NCBI GenBank assembly: GCA_964533945.1
Contig: CAZHPA010000033.1
Coordinates: 1 to 23,431 of the forward strand
DNA from: CAZHPA01 sp964533945
GTDB lineage: Bacteria > Bacillota > Clostridia > Lachnospirales > WRBF01
Direction of reading: 5' to 3'
Length of the DNA stretch: 23,431 nucleotides
How positions within the stretch are numbered: the stretch's first letter is position 1; each line of letters begins with the position of its first letter. Positions 1-6,896 of the stretch are shown here, in pieces. A model generated the notes under the pieces. It did not search any database. It was not told the origin of the DNA and was given only the letters and a program-made list of their open reading frames with translations. The translations under genes were made by a program, and so were the position numbers.

Positions 1-459
1 ACATTTAAAGAAGAAACAGAAACAGACCTTTTCGGCGAACAAGCTGTTCTTTGCGGCGGTGTTTCAGCTTTAATGAAAGCAGGCTTTGAAACTCTTGTTG
101 AAGCAGGCTACCAACCAGAAAGTGCATATTTTGAATGTGTTCATGAAATGAAATTAATTATAGATTTAGTTGTTAAAGGCGGTTTGTCGTTTATGAGATA
201 TTCAATTAGCGATACTGCAGAATACGGCGACTATATGATAGGCAACAGAATTATTACAGAGGAAACTAAGAAAGAAATGAAAAAAGTTCTTTCTGAAATT
301 CAAAACGGCGAATTTGCTAAAAACTGGATTTTAGAAAACAAAGCAAACCGTCCGTCTTTCCTTGCAAGAAGAAGACTTGAAACAGAACATCAAGTTGAAA
401 AGGTAGGCAAAGAACTTAGGGCAAAAATGAGCTGGGGTGGCACAAACGTTGAACAGTAA
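1..459 (+). CDS. ilvC: Ketol-acid reductoisomerase, C-terminal part (5' truncated by window)
   Basis: The reading frame is open from base 1, so this is the 3' end of a gene that begins outside the window; about 152 codons are visible. The translation is the knotted helical C-terminal domain of class I ketol-acid reductoisomerase. GEQAVLCGGV, then ETLVEAGYQPESAYFECVHE and KLIIDL, carry the acidic residues that the family uses to bind magnesium. The later segments SDTAEYGDYMIG and NRPSFLARRR are also typical. The enzyme makes the dihydroxy acid precursors of valine and isoleucine with NADPH in the cytoplasm. Its product is the substrate of the ilvD enzyme encoded next, and the two genes overlap by 11 bases if ilvD starts at 449. 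The last residues (SWGGTNVEQ) extend slightly past the usual end, into the overlap. Identity is secure; the missing N-terminal Rossmann domain cannot be judged. Confidence 0.95.
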   Translation, partial: TFKEETETDLFGEQAVLCGGVSALMKAGFETLVEAGYQPESAYFECVHEMKLIIDLVVKGGLSFMRYSISDTAEYGDYMIGNRIITEETKKEMKKVLSEIQNGEFAKNWILENKANRPSFLARRRLETEHQVEKVGKELRAKMSWGGTNVEQ

Positions 460-2101
460 TAAAATTAAAGAAGGCGCAACAAAAGCTCCTCAACGTTCAC
501 TTTTAAAATCAATGGGTTACACTGACGAACAAATTAAAAAGCCGCTAATTGGAATTGTTAATTCATTTAACGAAATTGTCCCTGGGCATATTCATTTAAA
601 CACAATTGCAAGAGCCGTTAAAGACGGCGTTTTGCAAAGCGGCGGAACTCCAATAGAATTTAATACTATAGGCGTATGCGATGGGCTTGCAATGGGGCAT
701 GAAGGCATGAAATATTCTTTAGCTTCAAGAGAATTAATAGCAGACAGCATAGAATGCATGACGCTTGCCCATTGTTTTGACGGTCTTGTATTTATTCCTA
801 ATTGCGACAAAGTTGTTCCAGGTATGTTAATGGCGGCAGCAAGGTTAAACATACCTTCTGTTTTTATTTCGGGAGGTCCAATGCTTTCGATTGATGGCTT
901 AGATTTAAATTCTGCATTTGAAGCTGTAGGTGCGTATAAAGCCGGAAAGATTGACGAAGAAGCGCTTTTGGAAGTGGAAGAATGCGCTTGCCCAAGCTGC
1001 GGTTCTTGTTCGGGAATGTTTACGGCAAACTCTATGAACTGTCTTTGTGAAGCTTTGGGAATGGCTTTGCCCGGAAACGGAACAATTCCTTCTGTTTACG
1101 CAAAACGCTTGCGCCTTGCCAAAAAAGCAGGAAGCCAAATAATGCAGCTTTTAAAAGCAAACATTAAACCTTCCGATATAATGACAGAAAAAGCTATTAA
1201 AAATGCACTTACAGTTGATATGGCTTTAGGCTGTTCAACTAATTCCGTGCTACACTTATTAGCAATTGCAAATGAATTAAACATTAACTTGAATTTAAGC
1301 ACAATTAACGAAATTAGTTCAAAAACGCCTAATCTTTGCAAGCTTGCACCGGCAGGCAAACACCATATGCAAGATTTATATTTTGCAGGCGGAGTTTATG
1401 CCGTTATTAAAGAACTTGCCGGCAATGGCTTAATTGAACTTGATGCGCTTACTGTAAACGGAACAAATATAAAGGATAGTATAGCAGATTGCGATGTTAA
1501 AAATAGCGAAGTAATTAGAAGCTTTCAAAATCCATATTCAAAAACAGGCGGTTTAGCTATTCTTTTTGGAAATTTAGCACCAAACGGAGCAGTAGTTAAA
1601 AGAAGCGCCGTTTCAAAAGATATGCTTTGCTTCACAGGTACAGCAAAAACTTTTAATTCGGAAGAAGAAGCTATTGATGCAATATATGGAAACCAAATTA
1701 AACCAGGCGATGTTGTTGTTATACGCTATGAAGGGCCTGCCGGCGGACCGGGTATGCGTGAAATGCTTTCGCCAACTTCTGCAATTGCAGGAATGGGCTT
1801 AGACGGAAGCGTTGCACTAATAACCGACGGACGTTTTTCAGGGGCAACAAGAGGGGCGGCAATAGGGCATATTTCCCCCGAAGCTTGTGCTAAAGGAACT
1901 ATAGCATATATATTAGACGGAGATTTAATTAAAATAGATATTGAAAACTATAGCATAGAGCTTTTAATTAGTGAAGAAGAATTGGAAAAAAGAAAAAACA
2001 GCATACAACTAAAACCTTTTAACAGCAACTTAAAAGGATACTTGAAAAGATACAGGCAAATTGTTTCTTCTGCCGATAAAGGGGCAATTGTTAACAGCTA
2101 A
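449..2101 (+). CDS. ilvD: Dihydroxy-acid dehydratase
   Basis: Catalyses dehydration of 2,3-dihydroxy-isovalerate and 2,3-dihydroxy-3-methylvalerate to the 2-oxo acids, the third common step of valine and isoleucine synthesis. Family landmarks are present: GVCDGLAMGHEGMKYSL, NCDKVVPGMLMA (Cys119), the Cys-rich CACPSCGSCSGMFTANSMNC (Cys179-187) and GRFSGATRGAAIGHISPEA. A GTG at 437 would also open the frame. I prefer TTG at 449, because the protein then begins MNSNKIKEG, aligning with the usual family start, and GGGGTGG (434-440) lies 8 bases upstream. That gives 550 residues, normal for the family. Where [2Fe-2S] members usually have Cys (PCN), this protein has Gly46 (VPGHIH), as in the E. coli enzyme. 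I infer an oxygen-sensitive [4Fe-4S] type, fitting an anaerobe. It overlaps ilvC by 11 bases, so translation is probably coupled. Confidence 0.96.
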   Translation: MNSNKIKEGATKAPQRSLLKSMGYTDEQIKKPLIGIVNSFNEIVPGHIHLNTIARAVKDGVLQSGGTPIEFNTIGVCDGLAMGHEGMKYSLASRELIADSIECMTLAHCFDGLVFIPNCDKVVPGMLMAAARLNIPSVFISGGPMLSIDGLDLNSAFEAVGAYKAGKIDEEALLEVEECACPSCGSCSGMFTANSMNCLCEALGMALPGNGTIPSVYAKRLRLAKKAGSQIMQLLKANIKPSDIMTEKAIKNALTVDMALGCSTNSVLHLLAIANELNINLNLSTINEISSKTPNLCKLAPAGKHHMQDLYFAGGVYAVIKELAGNGLIELDALTVNGTNIKDSIADCDVKNSEVIRSFQNPYSKTGGLAILFGNLAPNGAVVKRSAVSKDMLCFTGTAKTFNSEEEAIDAIYGNQIKPGDVVVIRYEGPAGGPGMREMLSPTSAIAGMGLDGSVALITDGRFSGATRGAAIGHISPEACAKGTIAYILDGDLIKIDIENYSIELLISEEELEKRKNSIQLKPFNSNLKGYLKRYRQIVSSADKGAIVNS

Positions 2102-2117
2102 AATTATACCACCGCTT

Positions 2118-2146
2118 AGAACGCTATTTTAGCGTTCTTTGCTTTT
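2118..2146 (+). terminator. Rho-independent terminator after ilvD
   Basis: A perfect 9-bp inverted repeat, AGAACGCTA (2118-2126) and TAGCGTTCT (2130-2138), encloses a 3-base loop and is followed by TTGCTTTTT. It begins 17 bases after the ilvD stop, so it probably ends the ilvC-ilvD transcript. Confidence 0.8.
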
Positions 2147-2163
2147 TAAGTTTCTAATCTCTA

Positions 2164-2262
2164 ATCAAGCAAAACATTAGGAACTTGACCGCTAAATACT
2201 GTGTTTACAAGCGAAACTTTTCTGTTTACATTAATTTCCGATTTTTGCATAGGAATTACAAC
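2164..2262 (-). pseudogene. Duplicated 3'-end fragment of yunB
   Basis: On the minus strand this stretch repeats the last 33 or so codons of the neighbouring yunB gene at about 95% identity. I count five differences in about 100 bases. It lies directly downstream of the yunB stop. Its frame would still read VVIPMQKSEINVNRKVSL and then end VPNVLLD plus TAG, instead of the VPNVLLNQ of the intact copy. It has no SD of its own and covers only the C-terminal strand region, so I read it as a non-functional remnant. The offset of 112 is not a multiple of three, so read-through from yunB could not use it in frame. Confidence 0.75.
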
Positions 2263-2374
2263 GCACATATTATTGATTAAGCAAAACATTAGGAACTTGA
2301 CCGCTAAATACTGTGTTTACAAGTGAAACTTTTCTGTTTACATTAATTTCCGCTTCTTGCATAGGAATTACAAC
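2164..2374. repeat. Tandem direct duplication, 112-bp period
   Basis: Positions 2164-2262 and 2276-2374 are near-identical direct copies, offset by exactly 112 bases. For example, GCAAAACATTAGGAACTTG begins at 2169 and again at 2281. Copy two is the coding 3' end of yunB; copy one is downstream of the stop. Differences are scattered single substitutions, so the duplication is not brand new. Confidence 0.9.
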
Positions 2375-2908
2375 ACGTATTGAAGAATCAACATTTAACC
2401 AAACTTGAAAATTTATCTGGTTAATTCCAACAGATTGGAAACTTGTGTTATAGTCAACAACAACATTTCCAACAGGCTGAACTAAAACGCCAAACGTAGG
2501 ACCCGCATTCGAAAAAGCACTTACGCCAACTAAAGAACCAAGCGGAACTTTAACTTCATCAGAACTTATAGACATAAATTCAGCCGAAACTTCTTCTGCA
2601 ATTTTGCTGCATATATCGTTTACAAGCAATGTATTAACAGAAATGGAGGTAATTTTGGCATCACTGTCTTGCGTTTTAATATAAAAATCGGCTGCATTAA
2701 TTTTTTCTTCCTTTATAACTTCTTGAACCGCCTTATTTATGGCGCTGTTTAATTTGTTTTTAAGTTGTATGTCTATAGTTGCCAAAACGGTTGGCATTAA
2801 CTGCCTATCTATTGAGTATAGCGCAAATACAAATAAAAATATTGTTGACGTTAGGCAAAGAAATAGCGCCAATTTAAACTTAAATATTTTCTTTCGTCTT
2901 TTTTTCAT
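2270..2908 (-). CDS. yunB: YunB-type sporulation protein
   Basis: A 212-residue protein. A basic N-terminus (MKKRRKKIFKFK) leads into one membrane segment (about residues 13-34), followed by an extracytoplasmic domain. The conserved core matches my recollection of Bacillus YunB: VPLGSLVGVSAFSNAGP, then PVGNVVVDYNTSFQSVGINQ, VWLNVDSSIRVVIP and a C-terminal FSGQVPNV. YunB is needed for efficient spore formation in Bacillus subtilis; its molecular role is not well defined. I chose the ATG at 2906-2908 because GGGAGTG lies a few bases upstream. An earlier in-frame ATG (2941) would add eleven residues and lacks an SD. A SigE-like promoter may lie upstream at 2937-2965. The 3' end has been duplicated in tandem. 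The intact copy ends LLNQ, the remnant ends LLD, and which end is ancestral is unclear. Confidence 0.82.
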   Translation of the reverse strand: MKKRRKKIFKFKLALFLCLTSTIFLFVFALYSIDRQLMPTVLATIDIQLKNKLNSAINKAVQEVIKEEKINAADFYIKTQDSDAKITSISVNTLLVNDICSKIAEEVSAEFMSISSDEVKVPLGSLVGVSAFSNAGPTFGVLVQPVGNVVVDYNTSFQSVGINQINFQVWLNVDSSIRVVIPMQEAEINVNRKVSLVNTVFSGQVPNVLLNQ

Positions 2909-2936
2909 GGCAAACACTCCCATATTAATAATATTT

Positions 2937-2965
2937 ATCATATGACAAGCAAACCAATTATTTGA
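2937..2965 (-). promoter_or_regulatory. Possible SigE-like promoter of yunB
   Basis: On the minus strand, TCAAATA (2959-2965) lies 14 bases from CATATGAT (2937-2944). This resembles the SigE pattern of an ATA-containing -35 and a CATA-starting -10 with a 14-base spacer. B. subtilis yunB is SigE-controlled as I recall. The match is partial, so this is a suggestion only. Confidence 0.35.
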
Positions 2966-2995
2966 TAACTTGTGCTTTATTTATTTTAAACTATC

Positions 2996-3004
2996 TGGTA
3001 TAAT
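2996..3004 (+). promoter_or_regulatory. Extended -10 promoter of the PBP gene
   Basis: TGGTATAAT is a perfect -10 hexamer (TATAAT, 2999-3004) with the TGn extension. The -35 region is only AT-rich, as is common for extended -10 promoters. Transcription would start near 3011, leaving about 36 bases before the ATG at 3047. That leader contains the strong SD AAGGAGG. Confidence 0.6.
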
Positions 3005-3046
3005 TTGCTTATGCTCTTTTTAGTGCTTTAAGGAGGTTTTTTAAAG

Positions 3047-5917
3047 ATGGAAAACAATTACTCAAAAGAAAACAATAATAAAAGGCGTAAAAAAAGTGAG
3101 GCAAAAGCTGAAAGGGTTAAAAATAAAGCGCTTGTTACAATACTTCGTGTTTTAATTGCAGCAATTTTAATTGTTTGTTTTGCGGGCGGCGGCGCTGCTT
3201 TGGGCGCATATGTTGGAATAATTCAAAACGCTCCCGAACTAGGAGAAGCAACAGCAGTTCTTCCCGATATATATACAAGCATTTTCTATAATGCTAAAAC
3301 AGGTCAGGAAGTAGATAGACTTCAAGGAGATGAAAATAGGGAATATGTTTATATAGATAAAATCCCTAAACATTTAATAAATGCTTTTGTTGCTATAGAA
3401 GATGAGCGGTTTTTTGACCATGACGGCGTTGATTTTAAAGGGTTACTCCGTGCGTTATATGTAAACATAACTAATCCCAACAGAAACGAAGGAGCAAGTA
3501 CAATAACGCAGCAGCTTATTAAAAATACCCTTAAAATTCCCAGAAATACATTAGAAACAAAACTTCAAGAGCAGTATTTAGCCATTAATTTTGAAAAAGA
3601 GCTAAAAGAAAAATTAGGCTCGAAAGAAGCCGCAAAAAATCACATACTTGAAGTATATCTAAATACTATCGGTTTGCACTATAACTTAAATGGAGTTCAA
3701 ACAGCAGCAACATACTACTTCAACAAAGATGTTTCAAAGCTAACGCTTTCAGAAAGCGCCGTAATTGCTGCAATAACTCAACATCCTGTTAAATATAACC
3801 CTATTGCAAAGCCTCAAAACAACGCACAAAGGCGAGAACTTGTACTTGATAAAATGCTAGAACTTGGAATGATTACAGAAACACAGCATAAGGAAGCTTT
3901 AGAAGACGACGTTTATACAAGAATTTCTCAAAGCGAAAAAGTTACGGCAGACAGAACATCGTACCATAGCTATTTTATAGACAGAACAATTACAGAAGTT
4001 TTTAGAGATTTGCAAGAAAAGCTAAACATAAGCACTGCTTCTGCAACAAACCTTCTTTATAACGGCGGACTTCAAATTTTTGTTACCCAAGATGAAGAAA
4101 TGCAAAAAATTGTTGATGATGCATTTATGAACGATTCTTTATTTCCTCAATCTATTTTTGAAATTGACGTTCAATATAACTTAACTACAAAAAATTCTAT
4201 AACAGGAAAAGAACAACATTTTCAAAAGACAGGAACCGTTAAAAACGAAGACGAAATTAAAAACTATGTAGATACTATTAAAAACGAACTCGTTGGACAA
4301 AATGACGAAGTTGTTAAAGAAACGGTAATACCAATTCCACAACCACAGTCAGGAATGGTGGTAATAGATTACTACACAGGGCAAGTTAAAGCAATTGCAG
4401 GAGGACGAGGAGAAAAGCTTGCAAACAGAACGCTAAACCGTGCAACAGATTCGGAGCGTCAGCCCGGTTCGGTTTTTAAAATTTTGGCTTCATATGCACC
4501 AGCGCTTGATTTGGGATTAATTACTCCAGCAACAGTTATTATTGATGAGAAAATAGTTTATCCCGAATACAGCAACTATTCTCCAAAAAACTGGAACGGA
4601 AAATTTTTAGGAGCAACTACAATTAGAACAGGCATTAAAGATTCAATGAACATTTTAGCTATTAAAAACTTAATGAACACAGGAATCGAACCTAGCTTTA
4701 ACTACTTATTAAACTTTGGCATAAATACGCTAATCGAAGGAGAAGAAATTAACGGGCAGTTTAAAACAGATAAAGGACCAGCGCTTGCGTTGGGGGGAAT
4801 TACAAACGGCGTTACCCAACTTGAAGTTACGGCGGCTTACGGAACTATTGCAAACTTAGGTAACTATAACGAACCTGTTTTTTACTCTCAAGTGTTAGAC
4901 CACAACAACAAAGTTATACTCGAAAATACGCCTAGCCCTAAACAAGTTTTAAAACCAACTACTGCATATTTGCTTACAGATATGATGAAAGACGTTATAA
5001 CTTCTGGAACAGGAAAAAGAGCAGGATTTAAAAACGTTAAAATGCCTTTATCCGGAAAAACAGGAACAACAAACGAAACAAGAGACTTAACATTTGTTGG
5101 TTACACGCCTTATTATGCTGCCGGTGTTTATTTAGGATTCGACCAGCCTAAAGAAATTAAAACAAAATCCGGTGAAAGTGACCACTTAACTCTTTGGAGT
5201 TATGTTATGGAAAAAATCCACGAAAATTTAGCTTTTAAAGAGTTTGAAAGACCCGAAGGAATTACTGAGGCATGGGTTTGTAAAAGGTCTGGTTTGTTGG
5301 CAACAAAAGGACTATGCGATGTTAGCGGCACAACTATTACAGAATTGTTTGCTTCAGGAACTCAACCTAAAGACTATTGTAATTCACATTCCGTAATTAA
5401 AATTTGTGGCATTTCTGGCAAGCGTGCCAACGAGTATTGCCCATATGAAACGATTGAAACCGTTTCCGAAGGCACTTCTGTTGAAGATTGGTGCGATGTT
5501 CATTTTGAACCAGAAGCAGAAGATGAAGAAGAACAAAACCAAGAAGGTGATATAGAAGAAGGTTCTGATAACCCTGAATTGGACGAAGCCGAATCTCAAC
5601 TACCTTCTAATCCTTCCGATTCACAAGAAGGAACAAATGATGGCTCTAATAACACAACAGAAGTTGTACCGGAACTACCATTTATTGAGGAAGAACAGCC
5701 GCAGCCTCCTCCAGTACCTCCTTCTACTACAGTTCCTTCAACATCTGGAACATCTGGAACATCTGGAACATCTGGAATAAAAGAAGAACCAACGCCAACG
5801 CCTGTTCCCGAATATAACGAACAGCCAACGCAAAACTCAGGAACTTCAGAACCAAATACTTCACAACAAGAAGTTCCGATTATACAAGAAGACCCTATAA
5901 TTATAGATGCACCATAA
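3047..5917 (+). CDS. Class A penicillin-binding protein (bifunctional PBP1a type)
   Basis: A 956-residue membrane-anchored peptidoglycan synthase. A basic cytoplasmic start is followed by one membrane helix (about 28-60). The GT51 glycosyltransferase domain (about 80-260) has its catalytic Glu118 in AIEDERFFDHDG, plus GASTITQQLIKN. The transpeptidase domain (about 430-720) has Ser475-Val-Phe-Lys478, Ser533-Met-Asn535 and Lys671-Thr-Gly673. It polymerises lipid II outside the membrane and cross-links the strands; it is the target of beta-lactams. A Cys-containing region (about 745-800) follows, then an acidic, Pro/Ser/Thr/Glu-rich tail of about 150 residues with a TSG x4 tandem repeat (899-910). 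Such disordered tails occur in clostridial class A PBPs. The start is set by AAGGAGG 10 bases upstream. It is monocistronic, converging on the cation transporter gene. Confidence 0.95.
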   Translation: MENNYSKENNNKRRKKSEAKAERVKNKALVTILRVLIAAILIVCFAGGGAALGAYVGIIQNAPELGEATAVLPDIYTSIFYNAKTGQEVDRLQGDENREYVYIDKIPKHLINAFVAIEDERFFDHDGVDFKGLLRALYVNITNPNRNEGASTITQQLIKNTLKIPRNTLETKLQEQYLAINFEKELKEKLGSKEAAKNHILEVYLNTIGLHYNLNGVQTAATYYFNKDVSKLTLSESAVIAAITQHPVKYNPIAKPQNNAQRRELVLDKMLELGMITETQHKEALEDDVYTRISQSEKVTADRTSYHSYFIDRTITEVFRDLQEKLNISTASATNLLYNGGLQIFVTQDEEMQKIVDDAFMNDSLFPQSIFEIDVQYNLTTKNSITGKEQHFQKTGTVKNEDEIKNYVDTIKNELVGQNDEVVKETVIPIPQPQSGMVVIDYYTGQVKAIAGGRGEKLANRTLNRATDSERQPGSVFKILASYAPALDLGLITPATVIIDEKIVYPEYSNYSPKNWNGKFLGATTIRTGIKDSMNILAIKNLMNTGIEPSFNYLLNFGINTLIEGEEINGQFKTDKGPALALGGITNGVTQLEVTAAYGTIANLGNYNEPVFYSQVLDHNNKVILENTPSPKQVLKPTTAYLLTDMMKDVITSGTGKRAGFKNVKMPLSGKTGTTNETRDLTFVGYTPYYAAGVYLGFDQPKEIKTKSGESDHLTLWSYVMEKIHENLAFKEFERPEGITEAWVCKRSGLLATKGLCDVSGTTITELFASGTQPKDYCNSHSVIKICGISGKRANEYCPYETIETVSEGTSVEDWCDVHFEPEAEDEEEQNQEGDIEEGSDNPELDEAESQLPSNPSDSQEGTNDGSNNTTEVVPELPFIEEEQPQPPPVPPSTTVPSTSGTSGTSGTSGIKEEPTPTPVPEYNEQPTQNSGTSEPNTSQQEVPIIQEDPIIIDAP
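5741..5776 (+). repeat. 9-bp tandem repeat x4 in the PBP tail
   Basis: Four exact copies of ACATCTGGA stay in the PBP reading frame and encode Thr-Ser-Gly four times. Exact copies at the DNA level suggest recent slippage, so the number may vary between strains. Confidence 0.9.
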
Positions 5918-5922
5918 AATTT

Positions 5923-5948
5923 TTCCCCTTGCTTTTTAGCAAGGGGAA
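5923..5948. terminator. Shared hairpin between convergent PBP and cation transporter genes
   Basis: CCCCTTGC (5925-5932) and GCAAGGGG (5939-5946) form an 8-bp perfect stem around a 6-base loop, extended by two T:A pairs on the outside. It sits 7 bases after the PBP stop and directly beside the stop of the opposite gene, so it probably ends both transcripts. Neither strand has a clean T-run after the stem, so efficiency is uncertain. Confidence 0.6.
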
Positions 5949-6821
5949 TTACAAATAAGGGTTAACATGAACCATGCAATGTTTAACTTGCGGAAGCTCT
6001 TTTTCAAGCTTTGAATGCACGGCTTCTGCTATTTCATGCGCTTCTATAAGCGTTATTGTTTTATCAACAGATATTTCTGTGTCGATAAAAATGCGGTTGG
6101 CATGAACTCTTGTTTTTAAAATGTCAATTTCTATAACACCTTCTGTACTTAAAATTAACTCTCTAATAATTTTAATAATACTTTTGTCTGCAGAAGTGTC
6201 AACTGTTTGAGAAACAGATTCTTTAAATATGTCGTATGCAACTTTAATTATAAACAAAGAAATGATTACAGAAGCTATAGGGTCTAAAACTGCAAACCCA
6301 AGCATAGCCCCCGAAATACCAATTAAGCTTCCTATGGAAGAAAGAGCATCCGAACGATGATGCCATGCGTCAGCTAAAAGAGCAGGGCTATTTATTTTAT
6401 TTGCAACATTCTTTGTATAGTGAAACATTAATTCTTTTGTTAAAATAGAAATTAAAGCAACAACAATTGCAAAGTATCCGGGGGTTTCAAGCGTTCCTTT
6501 AAGTGCTTCTTTAACTTTTGAAATTCCGTCTACTCCAATACCAACAGCAGTTATAAAAAGAAAAACAGAAAGAAGCACTCCGGCAACAGATTCAAACTTT
6601 TCGTGTCCGTATGGGTGATTTTCGTCTTCTGCTTTTTCGGCAATTTTAACTCCAAGCATAACTATAAATGTGCTAAAAACATCAGAAAGGCTATGGACAC
6701 TATCCGAAACAAGTGCAGAACTTTTTGAAAAAATCCCAACAACAAATTTAGCCGCAGATAGAACAACATTTACAATTATTGTATTTATAGAAACTTTATA
6801 TGCAAGCTTTGCACGGTCTAT
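5949..6821 (-). CDS. Cation diffusion facilitator (CDF) family metal transporter
   Basis: Exports a divalent metal (zinc, iron, cobalt or manganese type not certain) by proton antiport as a membrane dimer. Read from the ATA at 6819-6821 it has 290 residues, normal for the family. TM2 carries His43-Ser-Leu-Ser-Asp47 and TM5 carries His154-His-Arg-Ser-Asp158, the two HxxxD pairs of the transport site. ENHPYGHEKFE follows TM2, and a His-containing cytoplasmic domain ends the protein. The first in-frame ATG is at 6659. Starting there would remove TM1 and the TM2 metal ligands. The upstream frame (IDRAKLAYKVS, then VSDSVHSLSDVFS) is clearly family sequence and is closed by a stop just beyond 6836. 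The only start with an SD (AAGGGGG, 8 bases away) is ATA. It could instead be a gene with a damaged start. Confidence 0.9.
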   Translation of the reverse strand: MDRAKLAYKVSINTIIVNVVLSAAKFVVGIFSKSSALVSDSVHSLSDVFSTFIVMLGVKIAEKAEDENHPYGHEKFESVAGVLLSVFLFITAVGIGVDGISKVKEALKGTLETPGYFAIVVALISILTKELMFHYTKNVANKINSPALLADAWHHRSDALSSIGSLIGISGAMLGFAVLDPIASVIISLFIIKVAYDIFKESVSQTVDTSADKSIIKIIRELILSTEGVIEIDILKTRVHANRIFIDTEISVDKTITLIEAHEIAEAVHSKLEKELPQVKHCMVHVNPYL

Positions 6822-6855
6822 ATACTTAGCCCCCTTATAAATATATTAAACAATT

Positions 6856-6884
6856 ATTATATAATAAAATACAAATATAGTAAA
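6856..6884 (-). promoter_or_regulatory. Promoter of the CDF transporter gene
   Basis: On the minus strand, TTTACT (6879-6884) and a perfect TATAAT (6856-6861) are separated by 17 bases. A transcript would start near 6849 and reach the SD AAGGGGG within about 15 bases. A plus-strand TATAAT (6860-6865) overlaps this -10 and could serve the opposite gene, so the two promoters may compete. Confidence 0.5.
6860..6865 (+). promoter_or_regulatory. Possible -10 element of the AI-2E transporter operon
   Basis: A TATAAT hexamer lies 37 bases before the proposed ATT start and overlaps the opposite-strand -10. No convincing -35 is visible, because the region is almost pure A/T. Confidence 0.3.
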
Positions 6885-6896
6885 GAGGTGTTTTGA

